NCBI GenBank assembly: GCA_003427395.1
Contig: BFEA01000262.1
Location: 677,450-703,090 of the forward strand
Reading direction: 5' to 3'
Length of the DNA stretch: 25,641 bases
From: Chara braunii
Taxonomy: Eukaryota; Streptophyta; Charophyceae; Charales; Characeae
Shown: piece by piece, positions 12,156 through 21,533 of the stretch
Layout: each line of letters starts with the position of its first letter
How positions within the stretch are numbered: position 1 is the first letter of the stretch
Translations under genes and position numbers: made by a program
Notes under the pieces: generated by a model
What the model was told of the DNA's origin: nothing
The model's input: only the letters and a program-made list of their open reading frames with translations
The model's database searches: none

Positions 12156-12248
12156 AAGGCGGGTATTTCGAGAGTATCGCCTCTCTGACAATGCTAGCCG
12201 AACTCTCGAAATATTTCGAGAGTCTAGAATAGTGCAGCGAGGCCCTAG

Positions 12249-12330
12249 CTCTAGGGCCTGGTTGCACTACTCTCCATACGCCAAATTTGGCGAGTAGGCG
12301 CCTGGTTGCCTTACTCGCCAAACTTAGCAA
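12249..12330. repeat. Related terminus copies with palindrome
   Basis: Begins CTCTAGGGCCTGGTTGCACTA right after the MITE end, contains the perfect palindrome CGCCAAATTTGGCG at 12279-12292, then repeats GCCTGGTTGCCTTACTCGCC at about 12299-12318. It looks like a diverged sister of the same repeat family. Confidence 0.55.
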
Positions 12331-13898
12331 ATGAAAAATATGTCAGACTGTTCGTCACACCGTAGACATAAGTTGTGGTCAGCGTTTTTGGTCTCCGCGC
12401 CTGTGCACGACAGTTTGTGGAGGGTGGTCTGTGACGCTCAACCTCACGCCCTGTCCTGCTTTCCGGTCGGGGTATTTTGGGTTCGCGGAAAGGCCCGGGA
12501 AGAACAACAAAGATGGGGTGTGCCAAGGATTTTCGGGGAAATTGAGTGTGGGGACACAGACGGAACTGAAATCCCACGTGTTGGTCCGACTTTAGTAAGA
12601 GAAAGGTCCGTCGCGGCGAGATCTAAGGAAAAGGGCCCGCGCGGGGTCTCACGGCGATGAGGAATTCAATCCAAAAAGTATCGCTTTACTTCCCAGCGAG
12701 CCGTTGCCCTTCGTTTCGAATGAAAGGGGGAGGGCACACACGTGGTATCCCGTTTTCGGATGAGATCTCGTCGGCGCTCACTGCAAAACTCTGAATTCGA
12801 CACGGAGGGCCTCAATCGAGTGGCTCTCTCCCTATGTTCGTCCTCGATTCATGCGCGGTAATGGAAGCCTTTGGCTTGATAACGCTCGGTACGACGACAG
12901 TCGTTACACATAGTGTTAGGCCAATGAGGTGCCACTGCCACCCACGAGGTGACAACCAACTCATTAAACAGCAACAACAATGAATAAGGCGGAAAATGAG
13001 TATCGATAATTACGAAACCCGCACCAACGAATCCGGAGCACCAGGTCTCAGGTGGAAAGTAATAACGCCCACCGATCTTGGCGACGGCTTCTCATACGTC
13101 CCACTCGCATACACGTATCATTTCCTCGTTGTACTGGAATGGGCGTGGCGGAGATACGGGAAGTCGGCGCCCCGTCGGATTGGGGCGATCAGTCCACATG
13201 GCAAAAGGGCAAAGCACCGGATTTTCCCTAATCATGCATCTTTCATTCGATCAATCCAATCCCACATTTCATCAGATCTATCAACATGCTCAGACAAGTC
13301 TTCAGGTGCAACCCACGGCATGCACGTGTCAAAGCAGGAGGAGAGATATCATCACAACCCATCTATTGTAGCAGAAATATAATAGCAAGGAGGGGCGAGG
13401 GAGGCGAGACATTGATCATAAGAGAAAAGAAGGCAGAAGGTAATTACACACGAAAAAGTTTAATGCCCTTGTCGAAAAATTCCGGCTCAAATGCCTGGCG
13501 AACGGAGCTCACGCTCGACGACTTATACTCTGAGACAAAAGAGGCGCATCCACCATAAAATTTACCCATGGCCCCAGACCATTAATCCACTCAACCTTCT
13601 GCTCGAACCTCACATCGGCACTGACGATCCCGGTCATCACGTGTTACTCCCACAATGACGATTGTCACCCCGCCGACTTAGTCTCTGCTCGGTCTTGCCT
13701 GGATCCCACAGTTCATCTAGCGATCTAGCGCATAACCGTAAAGACTACAGTCATCTCGTCAGGACTTTTCGACCCGCACCTTCACATGTATCACCTAACC
13801 ACTGCTTCCTGGAAGCTGGCTGATGAGTTGAGGGAGATATTTTCAGGACCGCTTGCAGGATTTATAGCTGCGAAAAAAGAGAACGGTGTTTTTGTTAT
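12331..13898. other. No recognisable gene
   Basis: Mixed-composition sequence with only short open frames (longest about 128 codons at 12996-13382, plus strand, resembling nothing I know). I see no repeat, RNA gene or mobile-element terminus in it. Confidence 0.6.
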
Positions 13899-13924
13899 AA
13901 GTGAAATTGTTTTCATTTTCACTT
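13899..13924. repeat. Hairpin AAGTGAAA / TTTCACTT
   Basis: Perfect 8-bp arms with a 10-base loop, followed by a T-run. It sits about 50 bp before the 16-bp tandem repeat. Confidence 0.7.
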
Positions 13925-13971
13925 TTTTTTTAACTGTAAAATGGCAGAACGAAATGAGGAAATTATAGACG

Positions 13972-14051
13972 AAATAACGACAAAGCAAAATAACGACAAA
14001 GCAAAATAACAACAAATCGAAATAACGACAAAGCAAAATAAGGACGAAACA
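13972..14051. repeat. 16-bp tandem repeat, five copies
   Basis: Units start at 13972, 13988, 14004, 14020 and 14036. The consensus is AAATAACGACAAAGCA: units 1, 2 and 4 match or nearly match it, units 3 and 5 are diverged. It lies just downstream (minus-strand sense) of the decayed protease gene and may mark the 3' edge of that element. Confidence 0.9.
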
Positions 14052-14228
14052 ATGTTCACATATCAAAGCTTAGCAATGCAAAGTTGAAGGAATGACAAAA
14101 CAATGAGGGAAAATTAATGTGACAGTCATGCTCCTGTGTTGCTTGTGCTCAAAATATAATACAATGTCAAGTTTTTACCTCGAATGCTTACACTCAGTAA
14201 ACATGTCAATCTCATCAACAAAATATTA

Positions 14229-14243
14229 ACTACAGACTGTAGT
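14229..14243. repeat. Short palindrome after the protease stop codon
   Basis: ACTACAG-A-CTGTAGT, a perfect 7-bp-arm palindrome about 20 bp past the TAG that ends the Ulp1 frame. It could be chance or part of a 3' end. Confidence 0.5.
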
Positions 14244-14261
14244 CACACCTCATTGACTTTC

Positions 14262-15032
14262 CTATCTAACCATGGACAAAATGTCAAATGTTATTCTAAG
14301 CCTCATATCAGAAATATTGGTTTGTGAGAAAGCAAATGGAGGGAAGTGACCTCTTGCAAGCAAAGATGCAAAACCTAACATAAAAACACCACAACTACAA
14401 GGATCCTCTTGAGCAGGAATTTCATCTACTGATGTATCAAAGGAGGATGTAGGTCCGTCCACATGATATCTTTCGCGAAGATTGTGTCGATGAAACTCCG
14501 CTTCGAAAAAATCTTCCAAATGTTCAAGGACTGAAACAGAGTCAACACGAGGGAGAGAGTCTATGAGGTGAAATTTACAGTTCGGACCGTCTAAGCTGAC
14601 ATAAGCTAACGCCTTGTAATTTCCAAAATGAAGAGGGATAATCACTAAGTCATAATCAAAAAGATTTGTGTCCTTCACCCATTTCATCCCTTCGGAATAT
14701 GCGGTTTCAAACCTCGAAGAACTTGACAATCGAGTGAAGAAAAAGAAATTGAAAATGTACACAAAAGGAACACTATCTCTTGTCTCTTTTGTACATGCCG
14801 AATTAACCTTGATGTGATCATTGGTGATCTGGATGGCTAGCAGGTACAAATTGACGACTTCGTCATTTAGCCATTTCCCATCCTCGACGACGACCATGAT
14901 GTGTTTCTTTCCCACCTTCTTACTCCCCTTGTACTCGACAATGCCATATGCTTCATTGTCTTCGCTGCTGCTTGTAATCATGTAAAGATACTCATTTTCT
15001 TCTACGGTGAGGCGTTTTGTTGCTAAAGGAAT
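14262..15032 (-). pseudogene. Ulp1-like (C48) cysteine protease domain, last exon
   Basis: Starts after the acceptor TTCCAG at 15033 and ends at TAG 14262-14264. Family landmarks appear in order: KWLNDEVVNLYL, FNFFFFTRL, KWVKDTNLFDYDLVIIPL, FHLIDSLPR (acidic residue at 14559-14561), then IPAQEDPCSCGVFML with the oxyanion Gln (14409-14411) and nucleophile Cys (14391-14393). C48 enzymes cleave SUMO-type proteins, and plant transposons carry copies. The catalytic His-Trp pair is missing: in PLHFGNYKALAYV, Tyr (14616-14618) and Lys stand where His and Trp belong. The Asp before the Cys is Ser. Length is normal for the domain, but the enzyme is almost certainly inactive. Confidence 0.85.
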
Positions 15033-15147
15033 CTGGAACGAAGGGTAATGAACTACATACAAACACACATATAAACAACAATGGAACGACTAAGACTTCA
15101 TACAAAAACGAACTTTTCGTTATGTGATGTACGACGTAGACCCGAGT

Positions 15148-15440
15148 TCATGTTTTTGGTTGTCTATCTGTTTCGCTATCAGAGTTGTCATCCACAATAG
15201 ATAAACTGCAACCTTCGCAATGCAATTTTTTCCCTTCTCTGAGGCTTATTCCAACATCTTTAAACATCCTTAGGGCAGCTGGCTTCATAGATGGAAATGT
15301 CATGGGTATAATTCTTCTTCTCTCTTTTTTGGGCAATAACGGCAAAGTCGATAAGGCTTGCAAGCCACGACAAATAATATTTTTCTCACTCTGCCTTTGC
15401 GAACGTACGTGCGTCGTTTTCCACAGTTCTTTTCGTCGCC
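15148..15440 (-). pseudogene. Exon upstream of the protease domain
   Basis: Begins at CATGCAG|GGCGAC (15441/15440). Joined in phase 1 to the preceding exon it reads GRRKELWKTTHVRSQRQ, then a basic segment with KKERRRIIPM and a CEGCSLS motif, and reaches TGA at 15148-15150. The donor that joins it to the protease exon is uncertain: weak phase-0 candidates are ATT|GTGGAT within the frame and CGG|GTCTAC just past the TGA. No domain is recognised. The basic, cysteine-containing stretch precedes the protease in the same gene. Confidence 0.5.
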
Positions 15441-15676
15441 CTGCATGTTCAACAATATAAAACGACAATGATTGACAAGACAAAATATTATGAGTTTAAG
15501 TTCAATTTTTCACATAATTGCAAATAAGAGATACACAATATTCTACTTCATTTTTTCTCATCACCGAGCGCACGGTTGCAAACCTAGGCAAAAATTAGTT
15601 TCTATGAGATGACTGCATGTACCCCCTAATCTGCATACAATATTAGATATTCCCTTAGAGATAAGTACGTGCTCAC
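15441..15676 (-). other. Intron, 236 bp, phase 1
   Basis: Donor CGAG|GTGAGCACGT at 15677/15676 and acceptor TTGAACATGCAG|GG at 15441/15440. The coding phase is preserved across it, and the intron is AT-rich relative to its exons. Confidence 0.65.
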
Positions 15677-17180
15677 CTCGGTGGCTCACTAACGCTTTGT
15701 CTTCAACACGACCTTCTATCGCACCATGCGATGGTGTAAAAGGAAATTCGTCGATGGATATCACGAGGTTAGCAGTTTGTTGTGCTTCTGATTGTCCAAC
15801 CATAAGTTCAGGTTGTACAAGCGTATGTTGCTCCCGTGTACTTAGTACTATATGTCCTTCATCCTTTTCGATGACATGTACATTGACAGTTTCCTTTGCA
15901 CCTGCAGTCGCGCTTTCATCCTTCATGTCCAGAGAGACTTCATGCTCATCTTTCTCAGCTGGCATATCCAACGATGGCATCTCTAATTATGCAAGTGCAC
16001 CAGTATTATCCACTTGCGCAGTAACACTCTCGCTCGCCAACATAGTGGTCGCCCAAACTTGGTCATCCGGAAGGACGTCCTCGACACATTTCGACAGTTC
16101 TCCATGACTTACGCCCTTGACGCTTGCACCACCGCTTCCTCCCTAATCTTGGTCACGTGCATCGCCTCTCGATCCCCTGCCATGTGTACCAGCGCTTGGT
16201 CCCAATCCCATAGGCGAACCCGATCCCCTGCAATGTGCACCGCTGCTTGGTCCTAATCCTTGAGGCGAACCCGATCCCTTGTCATGTGCACCGCCGCTTA
16301 GTCCTGATACCTTTCCCTCTGTTGCTTGACGCCCTTGACACATTTCGTGTTTTTGCAGTTCACCGTGACTTATTGGCTTTCCACTTGCACCGACGCTTGG
16401 TCCCATGCCCTTGCCACTGACACCGCCCCGTGGTTCCGATCCCTTGCCATGTCCACCACCACTTGATTTTGTTCTCTTGCCAAGCGCACCTCCGCCGGAT
16501 CCTGATCCCTTGCCACTCTCATCGCCGCTCGCTCCTTTCCTTTCCCCAACTTTGTCTTGAAGTTCCTCTTCGATACGCCAATTATATCCAAAAGTTGGAC
16601 TTGTTTCTCGATCATAAAACTCTTCCAGATACTCAAGCCATCGAGATGTTTTGAACTCCTGAATTTTTTTTTATGTCCTTACATCCAGTCTTGATTGAGA
16701 AACCTTCGGATTGAGTCGCAGTAGTCGCTTGCCAATCTCATTTCTGGCGTGTGTGACAAACTTGGATCGTGACATACGTCTGTGGAGGCAAAATTGTCAC
16801 TCCCCTTCTTCTTTTATAGCCATTACCCAGTTCCCTCTCGCCAATGCAGGTTGGAAGTGGGGGGGGTGCCATATAATGTGATGACCCCATACGTTGTCAG
16901 GCATCACCGTATAATCGTCTCGACACACAACAGGTCCAGGAAGCCGTGCAATGTCCGGAGGGATGATGTCTTCAATCTCGTACTCCAAAGGCTCAGACGG
17001 AGGTTGTTGAGGAGTTTGAGAGTGTAGCAATTCCAAAACAGTAGTCGGGCTATGTGCAAGTGCTGACAGACTTGCCATAACCTCTGGGGAGAGCATGACC
17101 TGCACCCTCGGATCATCCCGAACTGCGCCGGAAGATAGCGCTATTGTGTTGCCCGCCATGTAACTGGTCTGTTGTAACTG
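15677..17180 (-). pseudogene. Linker region with Gly/Ser repeats, same frame with four stops
   Basis: One frame runs from about 17180 to the donor at 15677, broken by TGA 16797, TAA 16671 (beside a T9/A9 run), TAG 16143 and TAA 15987. It holds a proline-rich part (SQTPQQPPSEPLEYEIEDII), a tryptophan-containing part (NVWGHHIIWHPP, RGNWVMAI), a segment reading TSRWLEYLEEFYDRE, a Gly/Ser/Lys linker with 17-residue repeats, and an acidic stretch (IEKDEGHIVLSTREQ). No known domain is visible. It separates the methyltransferase-like part from the protease and probably acted as a flexible spacer. Confidence 0.6.
16150..16300 (-). repeat. 51-bp coding tandem repeat in the Gly/Ser linker
   Basis: Two clear units code GSGSPQGLGPSSGAHCR and GSGSPMGLGPSAGTHGR, with diverged partial copies on both sides (for example SGGAHDK). 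The period is 51 bp, so length changes keep the frame. Confidence 0.75.
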
Positions 17181-17508
17181 CCATACTCGAAGTCCCCCCA
17201 GAACCGGACGATATGCTCGGCGCACCCATCTTTTGCGAAGCCGAGCTACAAGCTTTTTGCCTCTCATCTGCCAAAGCCGCTTGCAAAGTACCATCTTCAC
17301 TTTCTTCCTCTGAGTCCTCAGCATCGAAGCCTTCCCCAAAACAAGTTGCATAAGCTGCGATTGTAAACGCCCCGATGTGTTCGTCGAAGTACATCATCTT
17401 CAAACGGTCTAAAAATGCAACTTCCGTCTCTGCCGGTGCCTTATGATACCCCCTCAGAAGTGATTCCGTTTTTCGCCTTCTGACGACATATGCACGTTCC
17501 CCTCTGTT
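17113..17508 (-). pseudogene. Acidic segment after the methyltransferase-like part
   Basis: Continues in the same frame after the TAA at 17509-17511, reading SLLRGYHKAPAETEVAFLD, then MMYFDEHIGAFTIAAY, then a Glu/Asp-rich stretch (EDSEEESEDGTL) and a Ser/Gly stretch. The useful frame ends near 17170, where a one-base shift leads into the proline-rich linker. Function unknown. Confidence 0.55.
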
Positions 17509-17511
17509 TTA

Positions 17512-18950
17512 TGGCTTAGTCTCGAAAAGGAACTCCCAAATGTTGACGATATTTTGATCGACTTTATAGACGAGATCACGCTTTTCATCATGTCGAGGAG
17601 GCGGCTTAACAAAGTTGGCGAAGTAAAGTCCACTTTTGACCATCTTGGTGACGAATTGAACGAGAAACTCGAACTTCATACCCTCCCCTTCCAGAACAAT
17701 GCAATGACAGTGACTCTTTAACAACTCCCAAATCAATGCCGCATGACCTTTTCCCAGGAAAACAACCGCCTCATCCGCAGGACAAAAATGCTTCAATGTC
17801 TCCACCATCGCATTTGGCTCCCTTTCCATACCTCCATACCTACCATTTTCAACTTCGTGTGTGTGAAGTTCTTCTCCATGACATCAGCCAACATCTTTGA
17901 CCTTCTCTCTCTGCGCACAAGTGCTGATAAGTCACCCGCCTGCTCGCCAGATGATCGATCTGCAACTGGAGTGCTTGCTGGAATGTCTTCAAGCAAGGGA
18001 ATAGTGTTGCGGTGATAATCCCCATCGTTGGAGTACATGATGACAACCATTCTGTCTGTGTCCTCCAAAGGCAAGTTCGCAACCTTATACAAATGCTTCG
18101 CCTTCGTTTGTTGCTGACGAGTCCACTTTAGAATAGACAAGTGAATGTCAATCTCCCAACTTGTAACTCGCTTGAAAAATGTATACTCACAAGACCGCGG
18201 AACGAAGCACAATAATGTCCAATAATCACCAACCAATTTTTCCACGAACTTTCGCAGACCATCAAAGACTTCTTCAGTCCACACCCCTATCTGGGTTGGG
18301 TGACACAAATCCAGCAGGGCCGTGTGGCAACTCAAATGTTTGACGACTCTATATATTTCCTTGGAATCCATCTCGTCTGAAATATCGCTTGGTTCCCATT
18401 GGAATGGAACGAAAATAGAGTTCACGTTCTGTCTTTTGAAATGTATATATTGCGCCGAGCCCGAGATTCTTATGCTTTCCGAACTCATGGTTTCTGATCT
18501 GCGCAACAGCTTGTTAACAAACTGCACGAACTCTTCGGGGCACTTCGCAGCAAGTAACGCTGTTTTCTTGAAGCCCTCTTCTCCTTTTTCCTCCTCTCCT
18601 CCAAGTGTAGCCGGGAAAGTTCGCACCCAATTCATGTCTTTGAAATGGCGACGCTGGTCGATCCACCTCTCGGACGTCAATCTTTCATCACCGTACTTAT
18701 CAAACAAATCGGAAAGGTTGTTGAAGAATGGTTCCGTCCACTCTGACGACTTCCTGCGAGAGTCAAAAATAAAGACGAAGTAGTGAAACATCCTCAACAT
18801 TGTTCTTTCAATCTTCACCATTTTCACATATGTCTCCGTTAAATGTTTCCCGGCACGTTGAGCAACTCCACTTTGCTTAGGAGTCAATATTACATTGCCT
18901 GTGAGAATGTCTCGCAACAGTTGAAGCCGCTCACGCCTCCCAAGCGCTGA
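17512..18950 (-). pseudogene. Methyltransferase-like segment (permuted beta-class layout)
   Basis: Reading from 18950 downwards, a helical lead-in is followed by LLDLCHPTQIGVWTEEVF at about 18314-18261, then GDYWTLLCFVP, LSILKWTR, DRMVVIMYSNDG and, after a one-base shift near 17820, ETLKHFCPADEAVVFLGKGH and CIVLEGEG. This follows the order motif IV, strand, W-K strand, motif X, then motif I (G-x-G) seen in permuted DNA N6/N4-adenine/cytosine methyltransferases. The catalytic [DNS]PP[YFW] is replaced by DLCHPT, so it is either inactive or very divergent. The assignment is by eye at fold level. The ParB-like domain in front is a common partner of such enzymes in prokaryotes and phages, which supports it. 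Confidence 0.45.
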
Positions 18951-19384
18951 AAAAAACTTCCACGCTCTGATATCCGGATCGTGGCCACGAGGTAACCATG
19001 TCCTTTGGTACCCTGAACCCAGTGAACTGGATACCTAACTCCACCTTTCAACGCAAATCCGGGTCCAGCCCTCGGTGCCTTCCCCGATTCACCTTGTTTG
19101 ATAGCAGGCTTCACAACATCTCTCCATGACAATTGTCCAGCTTCCCAAGCGGCGTACACTTGTTTCACCTTTTCGAAAACGTCATCTGTCGCCCTTGCCA
19201 ACAACATGTAGGGCCCGAGGGCGTCAGACCACTGGCCGCTCCATTGAGTAGTAATGGACATGTCAATCAAATTACGAATCCCGATCAAACGAAGAGCCTC
19301 TCCTGCAAACTTTATATACTCTGCATTTTTCACTTCTGCCGCTGAGCCGCCTTTAGCTTCAGGACAGTTCGACTCGTGCCACAA
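18950..19384 (-). pseudogene. Segment between ParB-like and methyltransferase-like domains
   Basis: Reads HESNCPEAKGGSAAEVKNAE, LIGIRNLIDMSITTQW, then a helical part with YAAWEAGQLSWRDVVKPAIK. In frame it runs to the A7 run at 18950-18956. One extra base there would carry it directly into the next frame (SALGRRERLQLLRDIL), so this is probably a one-base deletion in a homopolymer. The upstream join near 19375 is another one-base shift. No domain recognised. Confidence 0.55.
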
Positions 19385-19982
19385 CGATCTGGTGCGGTGG
19401 GGTGTTCCATTTGTCCTTGGAATTCTGGAAAGTGTTCAGCGTGCCGTAATTGTCCATGCTCTTATCCGGATAATAAACAGGCCTCGCAGTCCAGCGATCC
19501 AATCGGAGCTCTTGTGCGATGTCAGGGCGTTCAACAAAACACCTTCTTGNCGCCGCCACGTTATGCTGACCGCTGAGAGGGTAGTAGTAGTACTTGTTCA
19601 CAGATTCGAGGTCGAAATCATCGGGCAGCACCCTCCTTGCTCTCACAATCCTCCCTGAAGCGTCAGTATGCAATGTATCACGGAGGGCAACCAACAAAAG
19701 NAGAGGCTTCTCATACAATGTACAAACATTCACACCGACAGCTCCAGTCATTCTCTCTCTCATAGCAGCCTCAGCCGATGCAACCATTGCGTCATAAATG
19801 TTGTCAACCGTCTGCTGTACAAGATAGCGTTGATTGTATCTGAATTCCCTGTCAGGGATATCCAGAGTTATGTCGAACTGGACAGAAATGAATTCCATGT
19901 TTGGACATTGGTTCCCACGCTCGTCCAACTCAAGGAAGAAGCCTTTGCTGAGAACACCAGAAGAAGTCACCAATGGCAGATT
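19359..19982 (-). pseudogene. ParB/DGQHR-like domain
   Basis: Continues in frame from the charged N-terminal segment after TGA 19983-19985. Near its end, YYYYPLSGQHNVAAxRR at about 19592-19542 resembles the Y-x-(L/I)-x-G-x-H/R-R-x-x-A-A core of ParB/Srx-fold and DGQHR proteins. It is preceded by VLPDDFDLESVN and followed by DRWTARPVYY. Prokaryotic ParB-like domains of this kind often precede DNA methylases or act in DNA modification and partition. Two N bases (19701, 19550) fall in this frame, the second within the core motif. The frame ends by a shift near 19375. Homology is judged from one motif and the neighbouring domain. Confidence 0.45.
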
Positions 19983-21107
19983 TCACAAACTTGGTAGCCT
20001 AGTAACTGTCTTGCCTTTGGCCTCTTCATCTGATTGTGGTTGTTCCGCTGGAAAAATGGAAGTCTTTTTCATGACACCACCTTTTGCCTTTTTTTTCTTT
20101 GGCTGCTGCTTTTTTTTCGCGGCTGCCTCAGTCTCATGTGTTTGCTGGACCGCCTCATCCATGGACATTATTTTTAATTGTTTTTTTTCACCCGCTTTTT
20201 GCCTACTCCGTTTACTATCCATAAGACTTTTCCTCTCCCGCCTGTGCTTCCTCTTTCGCTCAGCGAGCCCTGCAACATCTGTATGGCCAGCCACAACCAC
20301 TGTCACGTGCACATCCCCCTCACATCCTTCGTAGTTGCTCCCATATCCTCCTGCCAGACCAACCTCCCCACCCAATTCGCTCATAGTGTGCTCACTGTCT
20401 TCATCCTGTCCAACCACTTTACTTGTCTCTCCTGGATGCCTTGTCATGCCGCCGACACCCGCAGCATACTGTTCCTGTCCTCCCGCTCGTTCCGAATATT
20501 CCTTGCTGTTCTCTTCATCCTCATCTTCAAAATACTCATGGGCTTCCTCTGCGCGGCTTGGCACAGTGTAGTCATAGCGCTGCTGGCCCACCAAGGGGAG
20601 ATGTCCCTTGGTGGCCGCATCATAGCGCGATCGGCTGCCCAAGCCAACTGGTGCTTTGGTCGTCGTTGGCCTGGTCTTCATCGGGGCTGACGGTACGACC
20701 AGTCCGCGACACGCACCCTTTTCTTCGATCTGCCCAGCTTTCGGACCAGGCGGCGTATCGCGGATCGTGATCGAAGGCCCTGTCTCAACGGTTTTCGAAA
20801 GCACGCATTTAGGCTCTGATATTCGGTCCTCTGGATGCACAACTGACTCTCTGCCCGCGATCACATTACTGTCGAAAAACCCGAGGACGTCAACGAGGTT
20901 AGGCAACTTCACTTTCAATGTCCCTGGTGGGTTGAACACATCAACCAGCGACTTTCCAAACCCCGCGTGTTTGGCCCATCGAAGAGCGACGTGTTTAACG
21001 TTTGGTATTCTTTCACCTCTTCCATTCAGGAGCATCGTCAACTCGAAAGTTGCAGACGACACATTTTCTCCAGTCCACCTCACCAGGCCGCCAACCGGCA
21101 CAATATT
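19983..21107 (-). pseudogene. Charged N-terminal segment with nuclear-localisation-like clusters
   Basis: This is the longest unbroken piece of the decayed gene, over 370 codons. A structured-looking start (GGLVRWTGENVSSATFELTM, KHVALRWAKHAGFGKSLVDV) is followed by Pro/Gly-rich and Glu-rich linkers, then strongly basic clusters (ERKRKHRRERK, KKKQQPKKKKAKGG) that look like nuclear localisation signals. The preceding codon is a TAA at 21108-21110 in the same frame as the upstream piece. No known domain recognised. Confidence 0.6.
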
Positions 21108-21176
21108 TTATTTGATGATCACGTATAGAATAAGGCCACTCGATGGTTGTCCGGTCCCCCCCACCCAGTCCAGCAT

Positions 21177-21533
21177 CTAGAACTTGTCCTTGTGGTCAAT
21201 CACGGGCACATCGTCTCGCCGATTCACGGCAGTCGTTTCACCAGACGGTTTACGTTCGCTAGACGGATTACGTTCGCCAGACGGTTTATGTCCGGGCATA
21301 ACCTCCACTGCAGATCTCTCCTGCTGCGGACCAGGCACACGTTCCTGACCCGCAGGCCTGCCAGTCATCAACACAGCCTTATCCGGTCCAGAGCCCCGAA
21401 CACGAGTCGATGGAGTGCCCGTGGAAGACGCATCCCTCGGAACCGGGGTGCGTTGCCGCTTAGACGTCGGTGCCTCCTGACTCCCAACCCCAGCGGCCGG
21501 CGTCCCCTTCAATTTTTTCGGAGATTGTTCCAT
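21177..21533 (-). pseudogene. Probable N-terminus, Ser/Pro/Arg-rich
   Basis: ATG at 21531-21533 in a good start context (A at -3, G at +4). It codes 118 residues rich in Pro, Ser, Arg and Gly (MEQSPKKLKGTP, TSKRQRTPVPRD), including a three-copy six-residue repeat (PSGERN, PSSERK, PSGETT). It ends with TAG 21177-21179 in the same frame as the next piece, 66 bases upstream of a second stop. The two stops could be decay, or this could be a separate small frame or exon. Confidence 0.5.
21236..21300. repeat. 18-bp tandem repeat
   Basis: Three copies of roughly CGTTCGCCAGACGGTTTA inside the N-terminal frame; they code the PSGERN-type hexapeptides. Confidence 0.75.

Larger units (their letters stand above)
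11813..12248. mobile_element. Small non-autonomous inverted-repeat element (MITE-like), about 436 bp
   Basis: The left end CTAGGGGTATCGCTGCACTA and the reverse complement of the right end CTAGGGCCTCGCTGCACTAT match over about 30 bp, continuing TCTAGACTCT then a GAA-type inner block. Both ends start with CTAG, which may be the target duplication or part of the terminus. The interior has no coding frame and is full of GAGAGT/ACTCTC inverted blocks. Size, terminal repeats and lack of coding fit a MITE. I cannot assign a superfamily. Confidence 0.7.
14262..21533 (-). pseudogene. Decayed large gene: ParB-like + methyltransferase-like + Ulp1 protease
   Basis: The separate open frames between 21533 and 14262 read as one gene. 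Most breaks are single in-frame stops with sensible protein on both sides: TAG 21177, TAA 21108, TGA 19983, TAA 17509, TGA 16797, TAA 16671, TAG 16143, TAA 15987 (lowest base of each codon). Four are one-base shifts: near 19375, at the A7 run 18950-18956, near 17820 and near 17170. The likely start is the ATG at 21531-21533, with A at -3 and G at +4. One clean phase-1 intron (15441-15676) links the linker to the pre-protease exon. Stops of all three types argue for neutral decay rather than an altered code. The layout suggests a mobile-element protein, but no transposase is recognised and the element's ends are not found. Confidence 0.7.

Noticed and set aside
12996-13382. Possible small gene, 128 codons, plus strand
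   Set aside because: No recognisable motif, start context or splice support, and a similar length is expected by chance in this composition.
14262-21533. LTR retrotransposon, LINE, or a KDZ/TET-JBP-type element
   Set aside because: No reverse transcriptase, integrase, RNase H, TET/JBP iron-binding motif or recognisable transposase could be seen in any of the three minus-strand frames.
14262-21533. Bacterial operon or contaminant
   Set aside because: ParB and methyltransferase resemblance suggests prokaryotic ancestry of the domains, but the intron, the Ulp1 domain, the single-gene layout and the surrounding microsatellites are eukaryotic.
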